64,000 bases of DNA. Source: AG11 sp038319955 (GTDB lineage Bacteria; Gemmatimonadota; Gemmatimonadetes; Gemmatimonadales; Gemmatimonadaceae). Location of the stretch: contig JBBQDT010000004.1 in the NCBI GenBank assembly GCA_038319955.1, positions 1 to 64,000 of the forward strand, read 5' to 3'. The notes beneath the pieces are model-generated. The model ran no database searches. It was not told the DNA's origin and worked only from the letters and a program-made list of their open reading frames with translations. The position numbers and the translations under genes were made by a program. Shown here piece by piece: positions 41,911 through 54,026 of this stretch; positions within the stretch are counted from its first letter, which is position 1, and every line of letters starts with the position of its first letter.

Positions 41911-43233
41911 ATGGCTCTCTCACGATTCTTTGGCCGCGGCCGCGATACGCCGCCCCCCCCTCCCGAGGACGACCTTCCCGAGGCCGAACCCGAGGAGGAG
42001 CCCACACCCGGTGATGACGCGAATCCCGAGCATGCGCCCGAGCGCAGTTGGCTCGCGCGCGCGGAGGACGTGTTGCCCACCGGCGCGTCGACGGGAAGCA
42101 AGCGCGCCGCCGCACTCTACGGCGGCGCCGTGGACGACCTGCCCACGCATTTCTCCGCGGCGCGGGGCGCGATCGTCACCGACGTCAGCGGGATGCAATA
42201 CCTCGACTGCACCATGGCGCTGGGCGCCGTCGCGCTTGGTTACGCGGAGCCGCGCGTCACCCAGGCAGTCGTCGACGCGGCCATGCAGGGCAATGTCAGC
42301 GGGCTCTCGAGCTGGCGCGAAGTGGAGCTCGCGGAGCGCCTCTGCTCGTTGATCCCCTTCGCGGAGCAGGTGCAGCTACTCAAGACCGGCGCCGAGGCGA
42401 CGTCTGCGGCCATCAGGCTGGCGCGCGCGTACACCGCGCGCGAACACGTCGTCGCGTGCGGCTACTTCGGCTGGCATGACTGGTCGTCCGACTCGCCGGG
42501 CGTGCCGGCCAGCGTTCGCAAGACGGTGTCGTGGGTGCCGTTCGATGAAGTCGGCGCGCTGGATCTCGCGGTTGCTGCCGCAGGGACGTCGCTCGCCGCC
42601 ATCGTGCTGGAGCCGGTCGTCGATCAGGCGCCATCCATCGAGTGGCTCACGCGAGCACGCGAGTTGTGCGATGCCGCCGGAGCCGTGTTGATTTTTGACG
42701 AGATCAAGACGGGATTCCGCGTCGCACCGGGCGGCTATTCGGAGGTCTGCGGCGTGCAGCCGGATCTCGCGTCGTATGGCAAGGCACTGGCGAATGGCTA
42801 TCCGCTTGCCGCGGTCGTCGGGCGCAAGCCGATCATGGAGTGCGCACGCGAGTCCTGGATCTCGTCCACACTCGCGAGTGAAGCCACCGCAATTGCCGCG
42901 GCACTCGCCGTCCTCGACTGGCACGAAGAGGCCGACATCTGCGCGACGCTCGCCGAGACCGGCAGGGAGATGCGCGCAGCGGTGGATCGGGCGATCGTCG
43001 CCAGCGGCATCGATGGCGTCACTACCCTGGGCATCGACCAGATGTGGCTCACGAAGTGGCAGGATCCCGAGCGTGAGAATCGTTTCGTGGCGCATGCGAT
43101 GCGCCAGGGCGTGCTCTTCAAGCGGGGTGCGTATAACTTCGCTGCCATTGCGCACGACGACGCCGCGCTGCGCGACATCGAGAGTGCGGCGAGCGCGGCG
43201 CTCGTCGCCCTCCTCGACGACGAACGCGCGTGA
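41911..43233 (+). CDS. class III aminotransferase, glutamate-1-semialdehyde aminomutase-like
   Basis: PLP enzyme of 440 residues with the class III fold. Evidence: LLKTGAEATSAAIRLARAYT near residue 150, YFGWHD near 185, the PLP Asp in VLIFDEIKTGFRVAPGG and the Schiff-base Lys in LASYGKALANGYPLAAVVG. Residues about 8-45 form a Pro/Glu-rich extension not found in true HemL. The surroundings (two amidohydrolases, no heme genes) argue against a role in tetrapyrrole synthesis. Its stop overlaps the next gene's GTG, tying it to the amidohydrolases. Confidence 0.85.
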   Translation: MALSRFFGRGRDTPPPPPEDDLPEAEPEEEPTPGDDANPEHAPERSWLARAEDVLPTGASTGSKRAAALYGGAVDDLPTHFSAARGAIVTDVSGMQYLDCTMALGAVALGYAEPRVTQAVVDAAMQGNVSGLSSWREVELAERLCSLIPFAEQVQLLKTGAEATSAAIRLARAYTAREHVVACGYFGWHDWSSDSPGVPASVRKTVSWVPFDEVGALDLAVAAAGTSLAAIVLEPVVDQAPSIEWLTRARELCDAAGAVLIFDEIKTGFRVAPGGYSEVCGVQPDLASYGKALANGYPLAAVVGRKPIMECARESWISSTLASEATAIAAALAVLDWHEEADICATLAETGREMRAAVDRAIVASGIDGVTTLGIDQMWLTKWQDPERENRFVAHAMRQGVLFKRGAYNFAAIAHDDAALRDIESAASAALVALLDDERA

Positions 43234-44072
43234 CCACCGTCGCGCCGCTCGGCGGCAGTACGCCGCTCGTCGACGCGCATGCCCACTTCTACCACGAGCA
43301 CGCCGGCCGTTCCGACTGGGCTCGAGTGAATGCCGCGCGCCTGCGAGCCGGCGACGCCATCGGCGTTACGTATCACGTCGCCAGTGTGCTCGGTTCGTAC
43401 GGCTTCACGTCGCCGACGTATTTCCCGTCACCCGACGACGTAGCGCGCGGCAACGACGCGATGGCCGCCATCGCCGCTTCCCAATTCGCGCGGGTGCGCT
43501 GGTACGTCACCGTCAATCCCAATCACACGGCTCACGCCCTGGCCGAGATCGAGCGAGGCGTCGCGCGTGGCGCCATCGGCGTCAAGCTGCTCGCGAGCCG
43601 TCGTGCCGACGATCCGCTCCTCGATCCGATCTGCACTGCGGCGGCCGCCAGGCGGCTCCCGGTGCTGCATCACATCTGGCAGCATCGGACGCGCGAGTGG
43701 CCGAACCAGGAGCTCTCCGACGGGCGCGATCTCGTCCGGCTTGCCGAGCGTCATCCTCAGGTGTCCTTCGTGCTCGCGCACCTCGGCGGCGGAGGCGACT
43801 GGGCACACACGCTGCCGGCGGTACGCGACACGCCGAACGTGTTTCCCGACCTGTCTGGCAGCGGCGTGGACCGCGGTATGCTCGACGCCGCGCTCGATGC
43901 CCTCGGCGCACAGCGGTTGCTCTGGGCCTGTGATCTCACCATGGAGACGGGCCTCGCCAAGCTGCGCGCCCTCGAGGTGATCGGACTGTCTGTTGATGAC
44001 CTGGCCGACATTCGCTGGCGCAACGCGGCGCGTCTGTTTCCGGATGACGCGTTTCCTCGGTGCGCGAGTTGA
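43230..44072 (+). CDS. amidohydrolase family 2 (TIM-barrel) protein
   Basis: A 280-residue metal-dependent hydrolase of the amidohydrolase-2 family. The metal ligands are all visible: VDAHAHFYHEH (HxH near residue 16), Lys in IGVKLLASR, LHHIWQH near 146, VLAHLGGGGDW near 176 and LWACDLTME near 232. GTG at 43230 overlaps the aminotransferase stop. Members often decarboxylate or hydrolyse small carboxylates; substrate unknown. The next gene is a paralogue that has lost these ligands. Confidence 0.82.
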   Translation: MTTVAPLGGSTPLVDAHAHFYHEHAGRSDWARVNAARLRAGDAIGVTYHVASVLGSYGFTSPTYFPSPDDVARGNDAMAAIAASQFARVRWYVTVNPNHTAHALAEIERGVARGAIGVKLLASRRADDPLLDPICTAAAARRLPVLHHIWQHRTREWPNQELSDGRDLVRLAERHPQVSFVLAHLGGGGDWAHTLPAVRDTPNVFPDLSGSGVDRGMLDAALDALGAQRLLWACDLTMETGLAKLRALEVIGLSVDDLADIRWRNAARLFPDDAFPRCAS

Positions 44073-44113
44073 CATGAGCGGTTTGAGTCGAGACGCGCGA
44101 ACTTCGCGCGCTA

Positions 44114-44202
44114 CGTTGCGTCGTTGTGCGTTGCGTCGTTGGGCTTTTCGTGGTTTCGCTTTTCGTGGTTTCGCTTTTCGTGGTTTGGCTTTTCGGAGTT
44201 CC
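44114..44202 (+). repeat. 15-bp tandem repeat array
   Basis: Two 15-base units CGTTGCGTCGTTGNG (44114-44143) are followed by three units GCTTTTCGTGGTTTC (from 44143, 44158 and 44173) and one degenerate unit. All share a period of 15. It lies between the two amidohydrolase genes and lacks coding quality on either strand. Confidence 0.85.
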
Positions 44203-44254
44203 GCAGTTTCGAACATCGACCCTTGTGACTCGTGATTCCTGAAACGATCGGCGA

Positions 44255-45037
44255 ATGATCGACGTCGCCACCTACATCGGCCCGTACCCTTTCCGGCATC
44301 TGCCCCACCCCGATCCCGAGGTCCTCGTCCGCGTGCTCGAGCGCGAGGGGCTCAGCGGGGCATGGGTTGGTTATCTGCCATCGGTCTGGGAGCGCGATCC
44401 CGCGCCAGGCAACGTCGCCCTCTTCGCCGCCCTTGCCCCATACCCCACGCTGCGGCCAACACCCGTGGTGCGTCCCGACTGGCCACGGTGGGAGTGGACG
44501 CTGGATCACGCGATCGCCAACGGCGCCGCCGCGGTCCGTGCCTATCCGATGCATTGGGGCATGGGCCCGCACGATCCATCGATGCGTGCCTTGGCGCTGG
44601 CATGCGGCGAACGCGCCATTCCGCTCCTCCTCACCGTTCGCTTCGAGGATCTTCGCCAGCGCTCCGGTCTCGACGTCGCCGGGGACCTCACCGCGGCGCA
44701 CATCCGCTCGCTCGCCCGCGCGCACGTCTCCGTCCGCATTGTCGTCGTCGGCGCCGGCCGCGACCTGCTCGAGGAGACACACTGGAGCCTCACGCCCGAC
44801 GAGCAGCGGCGCGTGCATTGGGACTTTGCGTGGATCTGGGGCCCGCCCGAGGATCACTTCGCGCACCTGCTGCGGACCGTGGGCGCGGAGCGTTTCGTCT
44901 ATGGAACGCATTGGCCTCTTCGGCTGACGCAGAACTCGCGCGCCAATCTCGACCTGCTGCCCGACGATCTCCGCGGCGTGGGCATCGTGGATGCATCGTC
45001 GCTCGCCCCTGGCGCGGTAGGGGTATCTCCGACTTGA
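44255..45037 (+). CDS. amidohydrolase-2-like protein lacking the metal ligands
   Basis: A 260-residue TIM-barrel protein related in length, fold pattern and position to the gene before it (for example WAWIWGPPEDHFAHLL and ERFVYGTHWPLRLT at the end). The N-terminal HxH is replaced by MIDVATYIGPYPF, and the later His and Asp positions read PMHWGMG and VVVGAG. It is probably catalytically dead or altered, perhaps a partner of the active paralogue. ATG at 44255 follows the tandem repeat. The N-terminus is well defined; function unknown. Confidence 0.72.
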   Translation: MIDVATYIGPYPFRHLPHPDPEVLVRVLEREGLSGAWVGYLPSVWERDPAPGNVALFAALAPYPTLRPTPVVRPDWPRWEWTLDHAIANGAAAVRAYPMHWGMGPHDPSMRALALACGERAIPLLLTVRFEDLRQRSGLDVAGDLTAAHIRSLARAHVSVRIVVVGAGRDLLEETHWSLTPDEQRRVHWDFAWIWGPPEDHFAHLLRTVGAERFVYGTHWPLRLTQNSRANLDLLPDDLRGVGIVDASSLAPGAVGVSPT

Positions 45038-45224
45038 TCTTTGTGGCGAGCTCGGGGAATTTCCCCTTCGTTCGCGCATTGGGTGCCGAAATTCACCGTG
45101 TATTCGCAACACCGCAGGCGCGACACACCGATTACAATGATTTGTTCCTATATGAGCGCGAAGTGCGTTGCGGTCGCCTTGCGGCTACAACATCGCGCGT
45201 TCAAATTGCTGGCCGGTAAGGGAC

Positions 45225-45244
45225 CTTGTGAATTCGTTCACAAG
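45225..45244 (+). promoter_or_regulatory. CRP/FNR-family operator upstream of actA
   Basis: Perfect palindrome CTTGTGAA-TTCG-TTCACAAG; the core TGTGA-N6-TCACA is the CRP consensus. A -10-like TAGACC at 45266-45271 would put the start site near 45277, so the palindrome is centred at about -42, the place of a class II activator. The other 240 bases upstream of actA show no clear feature. Confidence 0.68.
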
Positions 45245-45279
45245 CAACCCGCATCCCGACTTTCCTAGACCCCATCGCG

Positions 45280-46032
45280 ATGACGCAGCGAAGGAAGTGG
45301 ACAGCGATCCCAGGACTCCTGTTTCTGGCGATCGGAGCAATCGTGTTGTCCGCCTACAGTGGCGCCTCCTCCTCACAAGGCAATGCCCCTGACCAACCGA
45401 TCGCCTTCCCGCACCCGAAACATGCGGGGCCGGTGGCCAAGGGCGGTCTCGGCATGAACTGCCTCTACTGCCACAACACCGCCAACAAGTCCGCCGACGT
45501 CGGCATGCCCGCCGTTGCCACTTGCATGGGGTGTCACGCCGCCGTCCTGGGTTCGACGGACAAGGCCAAGGCCGAGATCAAGAAGATCCAGACCTACGCC
45601 GACTACCCGAGTGGTGCGAAGGCGAAGCCCATCCCCTGGGTGCGCATTCACAAGGTGCCTGAGTACGTCCACTTCCCGCACGTCCGACACGTCAACGCAG
45701 GCGTCACCTGCCAGACCTGTCATGGACAGGTGCAGGGAATGACCAAGGTCTATCAGGCTTCGTCGCTCAACATGGGATGGTGCATCAACTGCCACGTGAA
45801 CGGCTACGATCCCAAGGAAGGTCAGAAGGCCGCCGGCTACGACAGCGTGCCTCCCGCCAATTATGCCGGCGGTGTTCCCTACGGCACACCCGGCTCCTTC
45901 GCCGGCATCATGACCACCGGTGTCACGCCGGCCACGTCCGCGAGCGGCTCGGCGTCTCGGACGCCGAATGCCTCGACGCCGTCTACCGAGCGCCGTCGCG
46001 CTCGATATGACTGCGCCTCCTGTCACTACTAG
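45280..46032 (+). CDS. actA: alternative complex III subunit ActA, pentaheme cytochrome c
   Basis: Periplasmic pentaheme c-type cytochrome of alternative complex III, the quinol oxidase module that replaces the bc1 complex. 250 residues with an N-terminal membrane anchor/signal (LLFLAIGAIVLSAYSG) and exactly five CxxCH sites: CLYCH, CMGCH, CQTCH, CINCH and CASCH, the last at the C-terminus. Family segments include AFPHPKHAG and VHFPHVRHVNAGVTCQTCHG. ATG at 45280 lies 36 bases after a CRP-type palindrome. First of six act genes in a row. Confidence 0.93.
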   Translation: MTQRRKWTAIPGLLFLAIGAIVLSAYSGASSSQGNAPDQPIAFPHPKHAGPVAKGGLGMNCLYCHNTANKSADVGMPAVATCMGCHAAVLGSTDKAKAEIKKIQTYADYPSGAKAKPIPWVRIHKVPEYVHFPHVRHVNAGVTCQTCHGQVQGMTKVYQASSLNMGWCINCHVNGYDPKEGQKAAGYDSVPPANYAGGVPYGTPGSFAGIMTTGVTPATSASGSASRTPNASTPSTERRRARYDCASCHY

Positions 46033-46054
46033 ATCGACCGAGGACGAGCCGCAC

Positions 46055-49180
<3,126 letters not shown>

Positions 49181-49192
49181 GGGGGCGCGACG

Positions 49193-50631
<1,439 letters not shown>

Positions 50632-50632
<1 letters not shown>

Positions 50633-51132
50633 TGCAGGGTGTCATCGGCGCGTTCTCCGAGCTCGACTCGACCGTTCACGCGATCGAGGAGCTACGCAAG
50701 CAGAACTTCAACGACATCGCGGTCTTCAGCCCCACGCCGCGTCACGAGCTTGACGACGCCCTGGCCAGCAAGTCCAGCGCGGTGCGCCGCTTTACGCTCG
50801 TGGGCGGCCTGTTGGGCGTAACGTTCGGTTACTGGATTCCCATCTGGATCTCCGACTACTGGCCCATCGTCGTGGGCGGGAAGCCCATCGCGAGCTGGGT
50901 TCCGTACACCATCATCGGCTTCGAGCTGATGGTGCTCATTGGCTCACTTTCCACGGTGTTCGGCATGTTCGCGCTCGCTCGCCTGCCGCGGCTGACGCTT
51001 ACGGTCGGCTACGATCCACGGTTCAGCGGCGGGGACTTCGGCGTGTGGGTTGCGGCGGGCCCCGACCGTGCGCCACAGGCTTCCGACCTCCTGCGGAAGA
51101 ATGGCGCAGTGGAGGTTCGCAATGAGCGCTGA
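50632..51132 (+). CDS. actD: alternative complex III subunit ActD (DUF3341)
   Basis: Small membrane subunit of 166 residues with a soluble N-terminal domain (VIGAFSELDSTVHAIEELRK, SPTPRHELDDAL) and two transmembrane helices (TLVGGLLGVTFGYWIPIWIS; IIGFELMVLIGSLSTVFGMF). This DUF3341 pattern is specific to ActD. Overlaps with actC and actE show translational coupling. Confidence 0.93.
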
Positions 51133-51958
51133 TCGTCGTCCCACGCGCCGCAACCGTCGACCCGAGCGCAGCGAGCGACCCGCTCTCATGGCTCGTGCGA
51201 GGAAATGTTCTTCCCTCGCGTTCCTCACTGCACTAGGGGCCTGCTCCTGGTTCACCGACTTCCGGGAGCAGCCCAAGCCCGATCCGTGGGAGTCGCCCAG
51301 CGATAGCATCGCGATGCGCGGCAACCCGCAGAACTCCGTGTCCGTCTACGGAACGCTCGCGCCGAGCTATGCCTATTCGCACACGGCATCGATCGCGACA
51401 GTGGATTCCATGGCGGGAATCCAGAATCCCGTCGCAGGCGACGCGCGCTCGCTGCACAACGGACGCATGTACTACCAGATCAACTGCGCGGTTTGCCACG
51501 GCGAGGCAGGCAAGGGGGACGGACCCATCCTCACCGCCAAGGCGATCTACCCGCCGCCGCTCATCGGCGCGTCCGCGGAGGGCAGGTCCGACGGCTACAT
51601 CTGGGGGATCATTCGCAACGGCCGCGGTGCGATGCCGTCCTACGATCGCATCGAGGAAATGGATCGGTGGGACGTGGTGAACTATGTCCGCGGCCTGCAG
51701 GGCAAGTATCAGGTGGCAACGGGCGCTGTCGGCCTGCCTGGTGAGACAGGTGACAAGGTGCCCGGCTATTCGCAGATGGGGCCCACCCGTCCGTCGCCGT
51801 ATTACAAGCACGCCGGCTCGCAAGCTGACTCGACGCGTGGCTACGCATTTCCGCGTTCGCAGTCGGCGGCGCCGGCCAAGCCCGATTCCATGCCGGCGGC
51901 GAACCCTGCGTCCGCCGTGCCCACTCCCCCGACGCCGAAGACCGGAGGCGAGCGGTGA
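51122..51958 (+). CDS. actE: alternative complex III subunit ActE, monoheme cytochrome c lipoprotein
   Basis: Monoheme c-type cytochrome that hands electrons to the terminal acceptor. A single heme site NCAVCHGEAGKGDGP sits near residue 120; RSDGYIWGIIRNGRGAMPSY and VVNYVRGLQGKY complete the cytochrome fold. The lipobox LTALGAC shows it is lipid-anchored. ATG at 51122 overlaps actD, but the first ~20 residues (Arg-rich) are encoded by a dispersed repeat (51156-51184), and ATG at 51188 gives a perfect lipoprotein signal. I think 51188 is the functional start, or that the repeat lengthened the N-terminus. The tail is Ala/Pro-rich. Confidence 0.9.
   Translation: MSADRRPTRRNRRPERSERPALMARARKCSSLAFLTALGACSWFTDFREQPKPDPWESPSDSIAMRGNPQNSVSVYGTLAPSYAYSHTASIATVDSMAGIQNPVAGDARSLHNGRMYYQINCAVCHGEAGKGDGPILTAKAIYPPPLIGASAEGRSDGYIWGIIRNGRGAMPSYDRIEEMDRWDVVNYVRGLQGKYQVATGAVGLPGETGDKVPGYSQMGPTRPSPYYKHAGSQADSTRGYAFPRSQSAAPAKPDSMPAANPASAVPTPPTPKTGGER
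51156..51184 (+). repeat. dispersed REP-like repeat at the 5' end of actE
   Basis: Diverged copy: GTCGACCCGAGCGCAGCGAG followed by CGACCCGCT. It lies between two in-frame candidate starts of actE. This is the only copy at a gene start. Confidence 0.6.
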
Positions 51959-53283
51959 GTCTGCATCCTGTGCGCACCCCAACGCGCGATGAAGTCATCA
52001 GCGCATACGACACCAAGGCGACTCCCGCCTCGCTCAGCATGGCGATGCTCGTGCTCGCCGCGATCGGGATCATCACCTTCATTGCAGGCCTCTTCCTGGA
52101 TGCCGATCGTGCGTGGCGCGCCTATCACGTGAGCTGGCTGTACGTGACGTCGCTGTCGTCCGCGGGCGTGATGTTCGTCGCCGTGCAGCGGATCACCACC
52201 GCGCGGTGGTCTCGGCCGCTCATCCGGTTCCAGGAGGGCTTCGTTGCCTTCCTGCCCGTCGCGTTCGTGCTGTTGCTCTTGAGCGTCTTCCTCGGCAAGC
52301 ACCACATCTTTCCCTGGACGCACGAGGCGCCGCCCGTTGCGGAAAAGGTCACGTATTACAACGGCACCTTCCTCACCGCGCGAGTGATCATCGCCTTCGG
52401 CGCAATCACGCTGCTGTCGCTCTGGTACATCTACACGTCCGTGCGGCTCGACGTCGGGCTCGTACCCGAGCGTGGAGCCAAGTGGGCGGCAGGTTTGCGG
52501 GCGCGAATGCGCAATGGCTTCCGCGACGAACGCCGTGAACTGCACAGCACGCACTCGCTCCAGGGCAAGCTCGCCGTCGCCTTGGCGATGGTGTTCGGCT
52601 ACGGCTGGTCGTTCCTCGCGTTCGACCTGTCCATGGGAATGAGCCTGCACTTCCAGAGCACCCTGTACGGCTGGTGGTTCTTCATGGGCGCGTGGCTCTG
52701 CTCCCTCACGCTGCTCTCGCTGCTGGTCATGTCGTGGCGCCGCTTCCTCGGCATCGAAGAGTTCGTGAAGGAGAACCACTTTCACGACCTCGGCAAGCTC
52801 TGCTTCGCCTTCACGGCGTTCTGGGGCTACCTCACCTTCAGCCAGTTCCTCGTGATCTGGTACGGCAACCTGGGTGAGGAGACACATTGGCCGCGCCTGC
52901 GTCTCATCGCCCCGTGGGTGCACTTTTCGGTGTCGGCCGTGATGCTCGTGTTCTTCGCGCCATTCTTCGGGTTGATCTCACGCGCTGCAAAGGTCTACCT
53001 GCCGACGTTCGCGCTCTTCGCGACGATCAGCCTCGTCGGCATGTACCTCGTTCGGTATCTCGAGGTCTATCCGTCGCTGTACGGGGACGCGCCGGCGCTG
53101 CCGTTCGGCGTGTGGGAGGTCGGCATCCTGCTCGGCTTCATCGGCATGTGGGGATTTTGCTATCTGGCGTTCATGAACGCCTTCCCGCGCGCACGCGTCA
53201 CGCTCATGACGTCTCCGTACCGTGACGAGGTGCAGATTCCGGTGGACGCGAAGACGATGGAGCCACTTCCCGCCCACGAATAG
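51955..53283 (+). CDS. actF: alternative complex III subunit ActF, NrfD-like membrane protein
   Basis: Second polytopic subunit, 442 residues with about ten transmembrane helices, homologous to ActC. Conserved parts: AWRAYHVSWLYVTSLSSAGV, YYNGTFLTARVIIAFGAITL, STHSLQGKLAVALAMVFGYG, LAFDLSMGMSLHFQSTLYGW and FSQFLVIWYGNLGEETHWPR. GTG at 51955 overlaps the actE stop. It ends the act operon; a terminator follows 38 bases later and no oxidase genes are attached. Confidence 0.93.
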   Translation: MSLHPVRTPTRDEVISAYDTKATPASLSMAMLVLAAIGIITFIAGLFLDADRAWRAYHVSWLYVTSLSSAGVMFVAVQRITTARWSRPLIRFQEGFVAFLPVAFVLLLLSVFLGKHHIFPWTHEAPPVAEKVTYYNGTFLTARVIIAFGAITLLSLWYIYTSVRLDVGLVPERGAKWAAGLRARMRNGFRDERRELHSTHSLQGKLAVALAMVFGYGWSFLAFDLSMGMSLHFQSTLYGWWFFMGAWLCSLTLLSLLVMSWRRFLGIEEFVKENHFHDLGKLCFAFTAFWGYLTFSQFLVIWYGNLGEETHWPRLRLIAPWVHFSVSAVMLVFFAPFFGLISRAAKVYLPTFALFATISLVGMYLVRYLEVYPSLYGDAPALPFGVWEVGILLGFIGMWGFCYLAFMNAFPRARVTLMTSPYRDEVQIPVDAKTMEPLPAHE

Positions 53284-53320
53284 AGGGTCAGCGGGTCAGC
53301 GCGTCAGCGGTAAAGAGACA

Positions 53321-53353
53321 GGGCACACCACGTAAAGTCGGTGTGCCCTTTCT
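53321..53353 (+). terminator. intrinsic terminator after actF
   Basis: GGGCACACC (53321-53329) pairs with GGTGTGCCC (53340-53348) across a ten-base loop, followed by TTTCTC. It lies between the convergent actF and thioredoxin genes; on the other strand GTCTCTTT follows, so it may work both ways. Confidence 0.75.
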
Positions 53354-53385
53354 CTCCCCTCTGTCCCTCTGCCCCCCTCTGCCCC

Positions 53386-53841
53386 TCAAGAAAGCATTGC
53401 TCTCAGCGTCGCCAGCGGTACCGCACCGGTCTGCCGCTTCACTTCTCGACCGTTCTTGAACAGGATGCTCGTCGGGATCCCGCGAATCTGGAAGCGCGAC
53501 GCCGTCTGCTGGGCCACGTCCGTGTCCAGCTTCGCCACAAGCGCCCGCCCCACCGACTCCCTCGCCAGCGTGTCCACCGCTGGCGCCATCATTTTGCACG
53601 GCCCGCACCAATCGGCGTAGAAGTCCACCAATATCGGCACGTCCGTCTCCGCAATCACGCGGTCGAATGTCGTGTCGTCCAGCTTCACCGGATGGTCGAT
53701 GGGCAGGGCGTTGCCGCACGCCCCGCACTTCGGCCCGTTCGACGCCATGTCCGCCCGGATTCGGTTCCACTTGCCGCAGCTCGGGCAGTGCAGGGTCAAC
53801 CGCGGCGCGGTCGTCTCTTTTTCGTGGTGTGCCGTGCTCAT
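53386..53841 (-). CDS. thioredoxin 2 (TrxC-like) with N-terminal zinc ribbon
   Basis: Cytoplasmic disulfide reductase of about 151 residues. The N-terminal zinc ribbon has CPSCGKWNRIRA and CGACGNALPIDHPV; the thioredoxin fold follows with ILVDFYADWCGPCKMMAPAV (active-site CGPC) and the cis-Pro in IRGIPTSILF. The zinc ribbon marks the TrxC type, linked to oxidative stress. ATG at 53841 (MSTAHHEKE) is taken; a longer frame starts at 53892 but adds unconserved residues. It converges on actF. Confidence 0.92.
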   Translation of the reverse strand: MSTAHHEKETTAPRLTLHCPSCGKWNRIRADMASNGPKCGACGNALPIDHPVKLDDTTFDRVIAETDVPILVDFYADWCGPCKMMAPAVDTLARESVGRALVAKLDTDVAQQTASRFQIRGIPTSILFKNGREVKRQTGAVPLATLRAMLS

Positions 53842-53898
53842 GATGCGCTTCTCGCTTGGGTCGTCGGTCGCTATCTTCCTTCCTTCCTGCAAGATTCG

Positions 53899-53971
53899 GG
53901 GGCGTTAGCTCAGCAGGGAGAGCGCTGCCTTTGCAAGGCAGAGGTCATCGGTTCGATCCCGATACGCTCCA
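53899..53971 (+). tRNA. tRNA-Ala (anticodon UGC)
   Basis: A 73-base cloverleaf. The acceptor stem pairs GGGGCGT (53899-53905) with ACGCTCC (53964-53970) and includes the G3-U70 pair that identifies alanine tRNAs. The D arm begins GCTC; the anticodon stem CTGCC/GGCAG encloses TTTGCAA with TGC at 53932-53934. TTCGATC marks the T arm and discriminator A is at 53971. CCA is not encoded. No integrase or attachment-site duplication is visible beside it. Confidence 0.97.
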
Positions 53972-54026
53972 CTCGATTGAAAGATCCTCCGGACGCCGTG
54001 TGGGGCAGCTTCGTCCTGAGGCAAGC

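Noticed and set aside
43428..44216. Minus-strand frame with a striking KAKPR pentapeptide repeat
   Set aside because: It is the complement of a 15-bp simple repeat and then runs antisense through a well-supported amidohydrolase gene.
53899..53971. tRNA-Ala as an integration site for a mobile element
   Set aside because: No integrase, no duplicated tRNA 3' end and no island-like genes on either side.
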